A stretch of 64,000 bases of DNA from Sulfurospirillum oryzae (GTDB taxonomy: Bacteria; Campylobacterota; Campylobacteria; Campylobacterales; Sulfurospirillaceae): contig NZ_JANZKZ010000002.1 of NCBI RefSeq assembly GCF_025770725.1, positions 372,001 to 436,000 of the forward strand, written 5' to 3'. Within the stretch, counting starts at the first letter, position 1, and every line of letters begins with the position of its first letter. Below, piece after piece: positions 1-9,539 of the stretch. Below the pieces are notes generated by a model that did not search any database, was not told where the DNA came from, and worked only from the letters and a program-made list of their open reading frames with translations. The position numbers and the translations under genes are program-made.

Positions 1-585
1 TCAAAATTAACAGCATTTTTTACTGGATTTTTAGCTGCATTCGTGGCTGTCATGTTGTCTCAAGAAGATAGAGATTCTTTAACCCTTTTAGCTCTCGATG
101 AGTATCTTTCTTTTGTAAGGAATATGGATAGCGAAACAATCGAAAGTTTGCATGTAAGAATTCGAAGTAAAGGTGGTTGTCTTCTGCCTGGAGTTCAATT
201 TTTTCCTGATGATCATTTATCCGACGGTCTTACTCAGAAAATATTAAATTCTACAACTTATTGGTTTTTATTCCAGGGCATTGATGAATACACATTAAAT
301 AAAATTGGTTCTACTGTAGGTAAAGTCAGATATAAAAAAGAACAAGCTAAAGATATTCGTGCTGAACGCTTTGCTAATAAAGATTACTCCATTGAAGAAT
401 CTGACTTGCTCAATATTAGTATTTTTCATTCATTGGGAGAAAAATACGAACACATCACATTTATACCATCGAGGAAAATTTTATATAAAGGGTATACGCC
501 ACAAGTCAAACTGAAAAATAGAAATGAGAGCTTTATTCAGAGTGAGAATATTGCTAAATTTTATCAACAAAAGTCGAGAGCTTGA
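1..585 (+). CDS. Hypothetical membrane-anchored protein (5' end outside window)
   Basis: The reading frame is open from the first base of the window, so the true start lies upstream; a GTG at 43 is the first start-like codon but is probably internal. The first 20 residues seen are hydrophobic (rich in F, L, A, V) and look like a membrane anchor. The rest is a soluble, charged domain of about 170 residues with no motif I recognise. The gene is AT-rich with little codon bias, unlike the core genes further right. It ends 22 bases before the convergent gene at 607. No function can be assigned. Confidence 0.6.
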   Translation, partial: SKLTAFFTGFLAAFVAVMLSQEDRDSLTLLALDEYLSFVRNMDSETIESLHVRIRSKGGCLLPGVQFFPDDHLSDGLTQKILNSTTYWFLFQGIDEYTLNKIGSTVGKVRYKKEQAKDIRAERFANKDYSIEESDLLNISIFHSLGEKYEHITFIPSRKILYKGYTPQVKLKNRNESFIQSENIAKFYQQKSRA

Positions 586-606
586 AGAGCTCGCATAATC
601 TTGACG

Positions 607-1287
607 TTATTGTAATTTTACTGCTGTAGTTGTTGTATGATAATGATGCTTTGTATCTGTTTTTACTGTTTTTGTTGTAACGCTTGAATATGTGTTTGAA
701 GAAACAGAATGATTAGTCGAAAATGCAATAAGGGCATCTGCCCGTAATGAATAAGCTTCTTGAACTAAATCTTCAGGAATACCTTTTTCATTATTGAGAC
801 TTGATGATAAAAATCCTAATGATATAAATTTTTCATTATTAATGTTAGTAAGACTAGTAACGTGTAGCATATTTTTATAGAGTAATAGCTCTATTGCTTC
901 AATCGATAACGGCTGAGCTTTTTGATAAAAAAATTCTTTGATAGCTTTAAAAAAACCATTAGAGCCATAAAACAAAATAATTAAGCCAATAATACCTCCT
1001 GCAGCAGCTCCACCACCACTTCCACCACTTAAAAGCATGATACCTATAGCAACAAGCATCATTATTAAGGATGTAACAATATATTTAATGAATTCTTTCA
1101 ATCGCCACTTCGGATCACTTTTAAATTTTTGCTCTATCGTTTCTTGCTGTAATGCATGAATCTTAGATGCCTCTTTTTTAATAAGGTCAAAATCAATCTT
1201 TTGAAGAGGAGGGTGAGGAATTTCTTTGGGAACTGGCAAAGGTAATGAAAGTAATTTTTGAGGTTCTAACAACTCTATATCAACCAT
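607..1287 (-). CDS. Hypothetical membrane protein with two TM segments and a C-terminal globular domain
   Basis: I place the start at the ATG at 1287 because an AGAAGG ribosome site lies just upstream; a longer frame from a TTG at 1320 has no such site. The protein has a proline-rich N-terminus, a charged helix (about residues 30-65), a hydrophobic pair around residues 68-115 with a Gly/Ala-rich turn (GGSGGGAAAGG), and a C-terminal domain with an EAYSLRADALIAF stretch. That stretch faintly recalls YbjQ-type domains, but this is only an impression. The tail is rich in Thr, Ser and His. Function unknown. It lies on the 3' side of tRNA-Leu with the preceding unknown gene. Confidence 0.6.
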   Translation of the reverse strand: MVDIELLEPQKLLSLPLPVPKEIPHPPLQKIDFDLIKKEASKIHALQQETIEQKFKSDPKWRLKEFIKYIVTSLIMMLVAIGIMLLSGGSGGGAAAGGIIGLIILFYGSNGFFKAIKEFFYQKAQPLSIEAIELLLYKNMLHVTSLTNINNEKFISLGFLSSSLNNEKGIPEDLVQEAYSLRADALIAFSTNHSVSSNTYSSVTTKTVKTDTKHHYHTTTTAVKLQ

Positions 1288-1449
1288 TTTTTTCCTTCTA
1301 AAAACTAATTCAAGAGGCAAATTGTAATGATGACAAATTATAACATAAAATATTACTAAAACTATTGTAGTAAAAATGTAGTAAAAAAAGGATTTTTTTG
1401 AAACTTAAAAAGAAAGGAAATAAGCTTTAAAAACTCGATTTAAAGGGGA

Positions 1450-1534
1450 TGGTACCTGAGGCCGGACTCGAACCGGCACATGTCTCCATACTAGATTTTG
1501 AGTCTAGCGCGTCTACCAATTTCACCACTCAGGC
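1450..1534 (-). tRNA. tRNA-Leu (anticodon CAA)
   Basis: The reverse strand folds as a class II tRNA: acceptor GCCTGAG pairs with CTCAGGT, followed by discriminator A and an encoded CCA (1452-1450). The D-loop has GGTAGAC, the anticodon stem CTAGA/TCTAG encloses loop CTCAAAA (anticodon CAA), there is a short variable arm, and the T-arm is GCCGGTTCGAGTCCGGC. Length 85 nt. Confidence 0.96.
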
Positions 1535-1553
1535 ACAATAATTAAGAGTTGGA

Positions 1554-1559
1554 ATTATA
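1554..1559 (-). promoter_or_regulatory. -10 element of the tRNA-Leu promoter
   Basis: On the minus strand TATAAT lies 20 nt upstream of the mature tRNA 5' end. It is preceded by a G and an 8-T run that is also the U-tract of the hup terminator. No good -35 hexamer is visible at 16-18 nt, which is usual for sigma-70 promoters in Campylobacterota. Confidence 0.5.
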
Positions 1560-1561
1560 CA

Positions 1562-1606
1562 AAAAAAAGCTTAAACATCAGTAAAACTGTATGTTTAAGC
1601 TTTTTG
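1562..1606 (-). terminator. Rho-independent terminator of hup
   Basis: AAGCTTAAACAT (1567-1578) pairs with ATGTTTAAGCTT (1591-1602), with an inner CAGT/ACTG pairing in the loop. On the minus strand an 8-T run follows the stem, so it terminates hup transcripts. Confidence 0.85.
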
Positions 1607-1617
1607 AGGCGAAGAAA

Positions 1618-1896
1618 TTAAGCTTTTGCTACAACGTCTTTAAGTTTTTTACCAACTTTAAATTTAACGGCTGTAGTTTTAGCTACGTCAACGACTCTAT
1701 TTGTACCAGGAACTCTAGCTTTTCTAGCAGCTCTTGTAGCAGTACTGAATGTACCAAAACCGATAAAGCTTACATCTTTGCCAGCAACTAGTGCTTCAGT
1801 GATTGCTTCTAGAGCTGCATCGACAGCTTTTTGACTATCTTTCTTAGAAAGACCTGCTTTCTCAGAGACCGCTTGGATAAATTCCGCTTTTTTCAT
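1618..1896 (-). CDS. hup: HU-family DNA-binding protein
   Basis: A 92-residue histone-like protein that bends and compacts DNA in the nucleoid. It starts MKKAEFIQAV with the helical dimerisation half (residues 1-45), then the FIGFGTFS signature (about 44-51) and the DNA-binding beta-arm with its RAARKARVPGTN tip (about 56-67). Length matches the family (90-95). The start is an ATG with an AAGGAAT ribosome site. It is monocistronic with a strong terminator downstream. HU and IHF subunits are similar, but the arm and length favour HU. Confidence 0.95.
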   Translation of the reverse strand: MKKAEFIQAVSEKAGLSKKDSQKAVDAALEAITEALVAGKDVSFIGFGTFSTATRAARKARVPGTNRVVDVAKTTAVKFKVGKKLKDVVAKA

Positions 1897-1977
1897 TGCT
1901 CATTCCTTAATATAAAGTGTTTGTGCGAGGATTGTACAATTTTTTTTAAAAAAAGACAATAATATTTTTTAAAAAGT

Positions 1978-2004
1978 TAAAGAATAGTGCCAAAAAGTCG
2001 ATAT
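1978..2004 (+). promoter_or_regulatory. Sigma-28 (FliA) type promoter of flgL
   Basis: TAAAGAAT (1978-1985), 11 nt, then GTCGATAT (1997-2004). This is very close to the flagellar sigma-28 consensus TAAAGTTT-N11-GCCGATAA. It lies 56 nt upstream of the flgL ATG. Confidence 0.7.
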
Positions 2005-2060
2005 TTTCTACAAGGAATTAAAATTGCTTATGTCAATAAAGAAAATTTTTGGAGTAAATC

Positions 2061-4700
2061 ATGAGAGTTACAAATTCACTTTTATTTAATACATCTCTTC
2101 GTAACTATCGCATTTCTACAGAGAAATTGTATGATATAAATCAACAGATATCTACTAAAATGAAAATACAAAATAGTTATGAAGATACAAGTGTGTATGT
2201 AGATGCTATGCGTCTTAGTAATGAAATTGATACTCTAGCACAATCTTCTGATAGCAGTAGTAAAGCTAAAACATTCGCTGATAATACGGATTCTACTTTA
2301 TCAAGTTTTAATACATCACTGGATCAATTTAAAGCAAAACTTGTTCAAGCTTCAAATACTTCAAATTCTTCAACAAGCTTACAAGCACTAGCTAATGACT
2401 TACAAGGTATCAAAGATCACTTAATTAACTTGGCCAATACTTCTATAAATGGTCAATTTTTATTTTCAGGTTCAGCATTATCTCAAAAGCCAATTGCCAG
2501 TGATGGTACGTATAAAGGTAATGCAGAAAATTTGACAGCAATGATAGGTTCTGGTGTCGAGCTTCCTTATAATATTACAGGTCAATCTCTTTTCTTGGGA
2601 AAAGATACAGATTATAACAGAGTGGTTTCTACTAATATATCAATGTACAATCAATCAAAATTACACCCTGATGTTATGACCAGTGATAGTCAAAATGCAG
2701 CCTCCTCAAAGGTATATTTGAAAGATACTGATACTATTCGTGATCTTGTTGGTGATACTAACAATAATGCAACAGATGACTCTAAGGCAGTTTTTTATCT
2801 CTCTGGTCGAAAAAGTAATGGCTCAACATTTTCTAATGTTATATCTCTTGACACCAGTTCAAAAGTCTCTGATTTGTTAGACAATATAGGAAATTCTTAT
2901 GGCAATACGGCAACAAATAAAATTGTAGATGTCAGTATGAATGCGCGTGGTCAGATAGAAGTCAAAGATTTGAAATCTGGAAGCCAACTTCTTGATATGA
3001 ATATTTTTGGTGCTATTGACCGTAATGCTCTCCCTGGTGAAACGGGCAATGCAAAACAAGTGATGAATGTAGATAACCTGTTGACAAAACCAAATGTTGA
3101 TATTATTGCGTTTAATAAGAGTAACTATGAAACAACTGCTTCTAGCCCTGATTTAACGATGCGCTCTGTTGCTGTCGTTTCAGGCACAGATGCCATAGAT
3201 TTTCCAATAAAAAATGTATCGAGTTCAAATATTACACCAACAACACTTTTAAATGGCATTTTCCCCTCTGATGTTGATCATATTGATTTTGGAGGAACAT
3301 CATTCTCAATTAATGGGAAAACGGTGCAAGATTTGATGACAGCTATTGAAACAGAGTATGGGTTAGGTGCAGGAGATGTTACATTATCAGGTGGTCGTAT
3401 GCTTGTTAATGATCCTACCAATACATTTTCTGCTTTTTTAGAACCTAAAAATGCTTCCAATGCATTAGCACATGGTGATCCGCTTCCTGATGCAATGAAC
3501 TATGCACGAAGAGGCTTTGAAAAAGATGGCAATACGCTTTCAAGTAATGTTTCACAAGTCGTCAAGAGTACAAGTGATTTTGCAACGGCAAGTACAAAAC
3601 TTGTTGATGTTGCGGGGGTAGACAGCTTAAATGGTAAGCAAATGGTGCTTAATTATACCGATAAAAATGGTGTCAAAAGAACAGGCACGCTTAATCTAGA
3701 TATCGCCGATACAACATTTTCTATTGATTTAAATGGAGATGGAAACACGACAGGTGCAAATGAAACTTTTTCTATTTATAATGGTCAAGGAGACCCTTTA
3801 AATTTAAAAACGACTGCTGACAAGATGACATACCAACAACTTAATGATCTCATCAGCATGGCAACTTCGGGTAATTTACCAAAACAAGGTGTTTCTACCA
3901 CGGCTCAAACGGCAATTAACAATGCAATTGCTTTTGGAGTAGCCGCAGATGCTGTCAATCTTGCTGCTCAAACGACAATAGCCAAAGCGGGTGTTTCCAC
4001 TGAAACGGCTAGTTATATTCAAAAAGCTATTGATGCGGGTATTATAAGAGACAATCCTGCATCAACCGCAGCTGAAGTGGCAAAAGCGACTACTGATTAT
4101 AACAACGCCATTGGGGACGCTAATATTGCAGAATATAATTATGCTGTTGGAACCGCCAAAAATAGCGTTGAAGTCAATTTAGATTATCAAGGGAAAATGA
4201 CTATTAAAGATAAAACAACTTCTGAATCTAAAATCGACTTTACCATGTATGACAAAAGTATAACTGATTTTACAGGTGTTGGAAGCTCTACACTCACGTT
4301 TATGGCGAATAATGCAGTCACGATTTCTAATCCATCAATCGACATGTTTAAACAAATGGATGAAATGATAGCAGCGGTTCGCACGGGGGCATTTCGTATG
4401 GATTCGACATCGGATGATCCGCGAAATATTGGTATCCAAAATTCACTTGCACAACTTGATCATATCGCAGATCATGTCACAAAAGCACAAACAAAAATCG
4501 GTGCTCTCACCAATGCATTGAATGATGCTAATACAAGATCTGAAATACTTAGTGTTAATGTTAAAGCAGTACAAGATAATGTCATAGGTGTTGATACAGC
4601 AGCAGCTTACTTGGAATATCAATCTATTACAACTTCATATCAAGCAATGTTATCGACGATGTCGAAGATAAATTCAATGTCTCTTTTAGATTACATGTAA
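2061..4700 (+). CDS. flgL: Flagellar hook-associated protein 3 (FlgL), long form
   Basis: FlgL is the hook-filament junction protein, exported by the flagellar type III system. The N-terminus (MRVTNSLLFNTSLRNY, then a coiled coil to about residue 140 ending NGQFLFSG) and the C-terminus (about 780-879, with DTAAAYLEYQSITTSYQAML) are the paired helical D0/D1 segments of the flagellin/FlgL family. The roughly 600-residue middle is surface-exposed, Thr/Ser/Asn-rich and variable. At 879 residues it is far longer than the enteric protein (about 317); Campylobacter forms are also long. The start has a GGAG site. The stop codon lies inside a TTACATGTAA palindrome. A sigma-28 promoter precedes it. Confidence 0.88.
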   Translation: MRVTNSLLFNTSLRNYRISTEKLYDINQQISTKMKIQNSYEDTSVYVDAMRLSNEIDTLAQSSDSSSKAKTFADNTDSTLSSFNTSLDQFKAKLVQASNTSNSSTSLQALANDLQGIKDHLINLANTSINGQFLFSGSALSQKPIASDGTYKGNAENLTAMIGSGVELPYNITGQSLFLGKDTDYNRVVSTNISMYNQSKLHPDVMTSDSQNAASSKVYLKDTDTIRDLVGDTNNNATDDSKAVFYLSGRKSNGSTFSNVISLDTSSKVSDLLDNIGNSYGNTATNKIVDVSMNARGQIEVKDLKSGSQLLDMNIFGAIDRNALPGETGNAKQVMNVDNLLTKPNVDIIAFNKSNYETTASSPDLTMRSVAVVSGTDAIDFPIKNVSSSNITPTTLLNGIFPSDVDHIDFGGTSFSINGKTVQDLMTAIETEYGLGAGDVTLSGGRMLVNDPTNTFSAFLEPKNASNALAHGDPLPDAMNYARRGFEKDGNTLSSNVSQVVKSTSDFATASTKLVDVAGVDSLNGKQMVLNYTDKNGVKRTGTLNLDIADTTFSIDLNGDGNTTGANETFSIYNGQGDPLNLKTTADKMTYQQLNDLISMATSGNLPKQGVSTTAQTAINNAIAFGVAADAVNLAAQTTIAKAGVSTETASYIQKAIDAGIIRDNPASTAAEVAKATTDYNNAIGDANIAEYNYAVGTAKNSVEVNLDYQGKMTIKDKTTSESKIDFTMYDKSITDFTGVGSSTLTFMANNAVTISNPSIDMFKQMDEMIAAVRTGAFRMDSTSDDPRNIGIQNSLAQLDHIADHVTKAQTKIGALTNALNDANTRSEILSVNVKAVQDNVIGVDTAAAYLEYQSITTSYQAMLSTMSKINSMSLLDYM

Positions 4701-4749
4701 TAATCTGTTATAATATCAACTCTATATTATTACATGTAAAGGATCTGCT

Positions 4750-6897
4750 ATCTTAAAAGAGACTCTTTTTATCATTTTTATTGCCATTGCATTATTTTTA
4801 GGTGTGGCAACTATTTTACCTGATGCTTCTGTTGTTGGAAAATTTGGTGCCTATCTTGGCACATTGAATCAGAGTACATTTGGTTATGTTGCTTTTATCT
4901 ATCCCTTCTTATTGATTTTTCCTTCTTTCTCACTTTATAAAGAGAGTAAGCTTACTGAACGTCGTATTGGAGTATTTCTTGCCTCAGCAATTTTGATTTT
5001 TGCTGTTTTGATGGCTCAGTCGATTCTTGTTAAAAGCGTCTTTATGGGATCATTCGGTCGATCAATAGTGGATATGCTTATTAGCTTTATTGGCATTATG
5101 GGCGTTTGGCTTTTTATTATTGCCATTTTCTTACTTTCGATGACTTTGCTTGTCGAGTCAAGCATTAGTGATTTTCTCACGTTCATGAAACCAACATTTA
5201 CCAAAACAAAAATCAAAGAGTATAAAGCAGAACCAGAAGAAAAGCGTATTCCTGAAAAGACAAAAAAAGAGATGTCGTTGAAAGAACGCATCAAGCTTGA
5301 AGACAAAGTCATGTTAGATGATGATACTCCTGATGAGAATCCAGCGATTATAGAGCCGCTTTATCCTGAGAACAATGAACCTAAAAAACCACTCGTTCGT
5401 CTTAAAAGTGCTAAAAAAGTTGAGATTTTAAGCGAAGTAGCGGAGAATACGAAGCTTCTTTCTGAGATTGATCAAGGCGAATGTGACAAACCAAAAGACT
5501 TTAAACTTCCGCCTCTCTCTTTTTTAGCCAATCCTCCAGCAAAAGCTGTTCATGTCAATGAGAATGAGATTGACCAAAAGATTCAAGATCTTTTAGAAAA
5601 ACTCAGACGTTTTAAAATTGAAGGCGATGTTGTACGTACCTACTCAGGTCCTGTAGTTACAACCTTTGAGTTTAAGCCGGCGCCTCATGTAAAAGTTTCT
5701 CGTATTTTAACGCTTCAAGATGACCTTGCAATGGCATTAAAAGCCAAAACAATTCGTATTCAAGCCCCAATTCCTGGAAAAGATGTTGTGGGTATAGAAG
5801 TTCCAAACCAAAAGATAGAGACCATTTATCTCAAAGAAATTTTAGAGAGTGACATCTTTAAAAAGTCTTCTTCTCCACTAACCATTGCTCTTGGAAAAGA
5901 CATCGTTGGTAACGCATTTGTTACCGATCTTAAAAAACTTCCACATTTATTGGTGGCTGGAACAACAGGTAGTGGTAAAAGTGTAGGAATTAACGCGATG
6001 CTACTTTCGTTGCTCTATCGCAACTCACCCGATACATTACGCTTTTTGATGATCGATCCTAAGATGTTGGAGTTTTCGATTTATAATGACATTCCACATC
6101 TATTAACACCTGTTATTACAAAACCAAAACAAGCGATTGTTGCACTTGCCAATATGGTAGGAGAAATGGAGCGACGTTATCAGATGATGAGCCGTTCAAA
6201 GACAAAAAATATTGAAAATTACAATGAAAAGGCTAAAAGTATTGGTGTTGAGCCACTGCCTTATATTGTGATTATTATTGACGAATTAGCTGACCTTATG
6301 ATGACCAGCGGTAAAGATGTTGAGTTTTATATAGCACGACTTGCTCAAATGGCAAGAGCAAGCGGAATTCACATCATTGTAGCGACACAAAGGCCTTCTG
6401 TTGATGTTGTGACGGGTCTTATTAAAGCAAACTTACCTTCTCGTATTAGTTTTAAAGTAGGGCAAAAAATCGACTCAAAAGTCATTTTAGATGCTATGGG
6501 AGCAGATTCTTTGCTTGGAAACGGCGATATGCTTTTTACACCTCCAGGTACTTCTGGACTCATTCGTTTACATGCTCCATACACCTCTGAAGACGAGATT
6601 GATAAGGTGGTTGAATACCTCAAGAAACAGCGCCCTGTCGTATATGACGAAAGTTTTTTAAGAGAGAGCGAAGAGGGTTTTTCAGCTGGTGCTGGAAGCA
6701 AAGATAGTGGTGATTTAGATGAGCTTTTTGAGGACGCAAAAGCCATTGTCCTTAATGAAAGAAAGAGCTCAATTTCTTATATTCAAAGAAGATTGAATAT
6801 TGGCTATAATAGAGCTGCGACGATTGTAGAGCAACTGGAAGCGATGGGAATACTTTCATCACAGAATGCAAAAGGTCAACGCGAAATTATTGTTTAA
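4750..6897 (+). CDS. ftsK: DNA translocase FtsK, probable non-canonical ATC start
   Basis: FtsK pumps DNA at the division septum and helps resolve chromosome dimers. Visible parts: N-terminal hydrophobic helices (within about the first 140 residues), an acidic/basic linker, the motor with Walker A GTTGSGKSVG (about residue 405) and Walker B IIIDELADLMM, and a C-terminal winged-helix gamma domain (SSISYIQRRLNIGYNRA). Start choice: the first in-frame ATG/GTG/TTG is the GTG at 4804, which has no ribosome site and cuts into the first membrane helix. From 4714 to 4804 the frame is open without canonical starts, and AAAGGA (4738-4743) is well spaced for an ATC at 4750, giving M-L-K-E-T-L-F. The next upstream in-frame stop is at 4711. 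Confidence 0.85.
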   Translation: MLKETLFIIFIAIALFLGVATILPDASVVGKFGAYLGTLNQSTFGYVAFIYPFLLIFPSFSLYKESKLTERRIGVFLASAILIFAVLMAQSILVKSVFMGSFGRSIVDMLISFIGIMGVWLFIIAIFLLSMTLLVESSISDFLTFMKPTFTKTKIKEYKAEPEEKRIPEKTKKEMSLKERIKLEDKVMLDDDTPDENPAIIEPLYPENNEPKKPLVRLKSAKKVEILSEVAENTKLLSEIDQGECDKPKDFKLPPLSFLANPPAKAVHVNENEIDQKIQDLLEKLRRFKIEGDVVRTYSGPVVTTFEFKPAPHVKVSRILTLQDDLAMALKAKTIRIQAPIPGKDVVGIEVPNQKIETIYLKEILESDIFKKSSSPLTIALGKDIVGNAFVTDLKKLPHLLVAGTTGSGKSVGINAMLLSLLYRNSPDTLRFLMIDPKMLEFSIYNDIPHLLTPVITKPKQAIVALANMVGEMERRYQMMSRSKTKNIENYNEKAKSIGVEPLPYIVIIIDELADLMMTSGKDVEFYIARLAQMARASGIHIIVATQRPSVDVVTGLIKANLPSRISFKVGQKIDSKVILDAMGADSLLGNGDMLFTPPGTSGLIRLHAPYTSEDEIDKVVEYLKKQRPVVYDESFLRESEEGFSAGAGSKDSGDLDELFEDAKAIVLNERKSSISYIQRRLNIGYNRAATIVEQLEAMGILSSQNAKGQREIIV

Positions 6898-6924
6898 CTA
6901 ATCAACCACAAGGAGTCAGTCACA

Positions 6925-9483
6925 ATGAGTTTTTTCCAAGCGTATGAAGCAGAAGTGAATGAAAGAGCAAAGTTAGGTGTTCCTCCTTTACCTCTTGATG
7001 CTAAAAAAACAGCAGAGGTAGTCGAGCTTTTAAAGAAAGAAGAGGGCGATCAAGCCTTTTTAAAAGACTTAATTGCAAATCGTGTTCCACCAGGAGTGGA
7101 TGAAGCCGCTTACGTAAAAGCAGCTTTTTTGAATGATGTGGCTCAAAAAAAAGTTACATGTAAAGCCATAACTCCCGTTTATGCGATAGAGCTTTTAGGT
7201 ACTATGTTTGGTGGGTACAATGTTCAACCGCTTGTGGATGCTCTTAGCTCCTCAGATGCCGCTGTGGCTCGTGCAGCATGCGATGCACTGAAAAGTATCG
7301 TTCTTGTGTATGGCTCTTTCAACGATATTGAAACACTTGCAAAAACTAACGCTTATGCTAAAGAAGTTCTTCTTTCTTGGGCAAATGCTGAATGGTTTAC
7401 GACAAAACCAGCTATTCCTGAAAAAATTACCGTAGCCGTTCTAAAAGTAGCGGGTGAAACCAATACCGATGACCTTAGTCCTGCAAGTGAAGCGTTTACA
7501 AGAAGTGACATTCCTCTTCATGCCAATGCTATGTTGGTTAAAAGACTTCCAGGTTCTATTGAGAAGATCAAGGAATTGATCGCAAAAGGATACGAAGTTG
7601 CTTATGTCGGTGATGTTGTAGGAACGGGAAGTAGCCGAAAATCAGGTATTAACTCGATTCAATGGTTTATGGGAAGAGACATCCCCAATGTTCCTAATAA
7701 AAAAACAGGTGGCTTGGTCATTGGAACGACCATCGCTCCAATTTTCTTTAACACAGCAGAAGATAGCGGTGCGCTTCCAATTGAAGTGAATGTTGAAGGC
7801 TTAGAAACAGGCGATATTATCGATGTTTATCCACTTGCGGGGAAAATTGAAAAAAATGGCAAAGTGGTGGCAACTTTCAAACTTGCTCCTAACACTTTAG
7901 CCGATGAATACCGTGCAGGTGGCAGAATTCCTCTTATCATTGGACGAGGTTTGACAACCAAAGCGAGAGCAAGCCTTGGTATGGGTGCTGAGAATATCTT
8001 TGCAAAACCAGAACAACCAGCAGAGCAAAAAGGTGTCGGTTATACGCTTGCTCAAAAAATGGTTGGGCGAGCTTGCGGTGTTGAGGGTGTACGTGCAGGT
8101 ATGTATGTTGAGCCTCAAACATTAACTGTCGGTAGCCAAGATACAACAGGACCAATGACCAGAGATGAGATCAAAGAGCTTGCCGCTCTTGGCTTTAGTG
8201 CTGATCTTGTTATGCAAAGCTTCTGCCATACAGCCGCTTATCCAAAACCGAGCGATGTTAAACTTCATCACACTCTTCCAGCATTTATTACCTCACGTTC
8301 AGGTGTCAGTCTTAGAGCAGGGGATGGCGTTATTCACTCATGGTTAAACCGTATGGTGCTTCCTGATAGCGTTGGAACAGGTGGAGACAGTCATACACGT
8401 TTTCCTATTGGTATCTCTTTCCCAGCAGGTTCCGGATTGGTCGCTTTTGCTGCTGTTACGGGAAGTATGCCGCTTAATATGCCAGAATCTATTTTGGTAC
8501 GCTTCAAAGGTGAATTACAACCTGGTATTACCCTTCGCGATCTTGTCAATGCGATTCCGTATTATGCGATTAAAAAAGGTATGTTGACCGTTCCTAAAAA
8601 GAATAAAAAAAATATTTTTGCAGGAAAAATCCTTGAGATCGAAGGACTACCAAAACTCAAAGTTGAACAAGCTTTTGAACTGAGCGACGCTTCGGCTGAG
8701 AGAAGTGCGGCAGCGTGTGCTGTAGCCTTAGATGTTGAGCCAATCGTTGAGTACCTTAAATCTAACATTACACTGCTTGAATCAATGATTAAAGCGGGCT
8801 ATGCTGACGCTAAAACATTGCAACGTAGAGCAGATAAGATGAAAGCATGGATCAAAGAGCCTAACCTTCTTAAAGCAGATGCTAATGCACAGTATTCTGA
8901 AATCATTGAAATCAATCTTAATGAGATCAAAGAGCCGATTTTGGCATGCCCAAATGATCCTGACGATGTTGCAACACTAAGCGAAATCTTGGCTGATGCA
9001 AATCGTCCTAAGAAAATCGATGAAGTTTTTGTAGGAAGTTGTATGACAAACATTGGTCACTACAGAGCATTGGGTGAAGTCCTTCAAGGCGAAGGTAAAG
9101 TTCCAACCACACTTTGGATCGCACCTCCTACGAAGATGGATAAAGAGCAATTGACTGCTGAGGGTTATTATGCGCTCTTTGGCGCGGCAGGCGCTCGTAT
9201 TGAAATTCCAGGCTGTTCACTCTGTATGGGTAATCAAGCAAGTGTTAGAGAAGGTGCTGTCGTCTTTTCAACATCGACCAGAAACTTTGACAACCGCATG
9301 GGACCAAACTCAAAAGTTTACCTTGGTAGTGCCGAGCTCGCTGCTCTTTGCGCACTTTTAGGGAGACTTCCAAGCGTGGAAGAGTATATGAGTTTAGTGC
9401 CTAAAAAACTTGCAGGTAAGACAGATAAAGTCTACAAATACCTCAATTTTAACCTCATAGAAAACTATCAACTCGGCAATTAA
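6925..9483 (+). CDS. acnB: Bifunctional aconitate hydratase B / 2-methylisocitrate dehydratase
   Basis: Converts citrate to isocitrate in the TCA cycle; AcnB enzymes may also act on 2-methylisocitrate. At 852 residues it has the AcnB order: N-terminal HEAT-like domain (1-160), swivel domain (about 165-380, with [10 protein letters not shown] and [12 protein letters not shown]), then the Fe-S domains. The cluster cysteines lie in [19 protein letters not shown] and the CSLCMGNQ stretch (about residue 764). An AAGGAG site precedes the ATG. It is 27 nt behind ftsK, and a clear terminator follows. Confidence 0.97.
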   Translation: MSFFQAYEAEVNERAKLGVPPLPLDAKKTAEVVELLKKEEGDQAFLKDLIANRVPPGVDEAAYVKAAFLNDVAQKKVTCKAITPVYAIELLGTMFGGYNVQPLVDALSSSDAAVARAACDALKSIVLVYGSFNDIETLAKTNAYAKEVLLSWANAEWFTTKPAIPEKITVAVLKVAGETNTDDLSPASEAFTRSDIPLHANAMLVKRLPGSIEKIKELIAKGYEVAYVGDVVGTGSSRKSGINSIQWFMGRDIPNVPNKKTGGLVIGTTIAPIFFNTAEDSGALPIEVNVEGLETGDIIDVYPLAGKIEKNGKVVATFKLAPNTLADEYRAGGRIPLIIGRGLTTKARASLGMGAENIFAKPEQPAEQKGVGYTLAQKMVGRACGVEGVRAGMYVEPQTLTVGSQDTTGPMTRDEIKELAALGFSADLVMQSFCHTAAYPKPSDVKLHHTLPAFITSRSGVSLRAGDGVIHSWLNRMVLPDSVGTGGDSHTRFPIGISFPAGSGLVAFAAVTGSMPLNMPESILVRFKGELQPGITLRDLVNAIPYYAIKKGMLTVPKKNKKNIFAGKILEIEGLPKLKVEQAFELSDASAERSAAACAVALDVEPIVEYLKSNITLLESMIKAGYADAKTLQRRADKMKAWIKEPNLLKADANAQYSEIIEINLNEIKEPILACPNDPDDVATLSEILADANRPKKIDEVFVGSCMTNIGHYRALGEVLQGEGKVPTTLWIAPPTKMDKEQLTAEGYYALFGAAGARIEIPGCSLCMGNQASVREGAVVFSTSTRNFDNRMGPNSKVYLGSAELAALCALLGRLPSVEEYMSLVPKKLAGKTDKVYKYLNFNLIENYQLGN

Positions 9484-9489
9484 TACCCC

Positions 9490-9516
9490 AAAAGCCACTC
9501 AAAAAGAGTGGCTTTT
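9490..9516 (+). terminator. Rho-independent terminator of acnB
   Basis: AAAAGCCACTC pairs perfectly with GAGTGGCTTTT across a 5-A loop, followed by a T-rich tract. It ends just before a TTACATGTAA copy at 9522. Confidence 0.92.
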
Positions 9517-9539
9517 ACTTTTTACATGTAAGGACTCTT

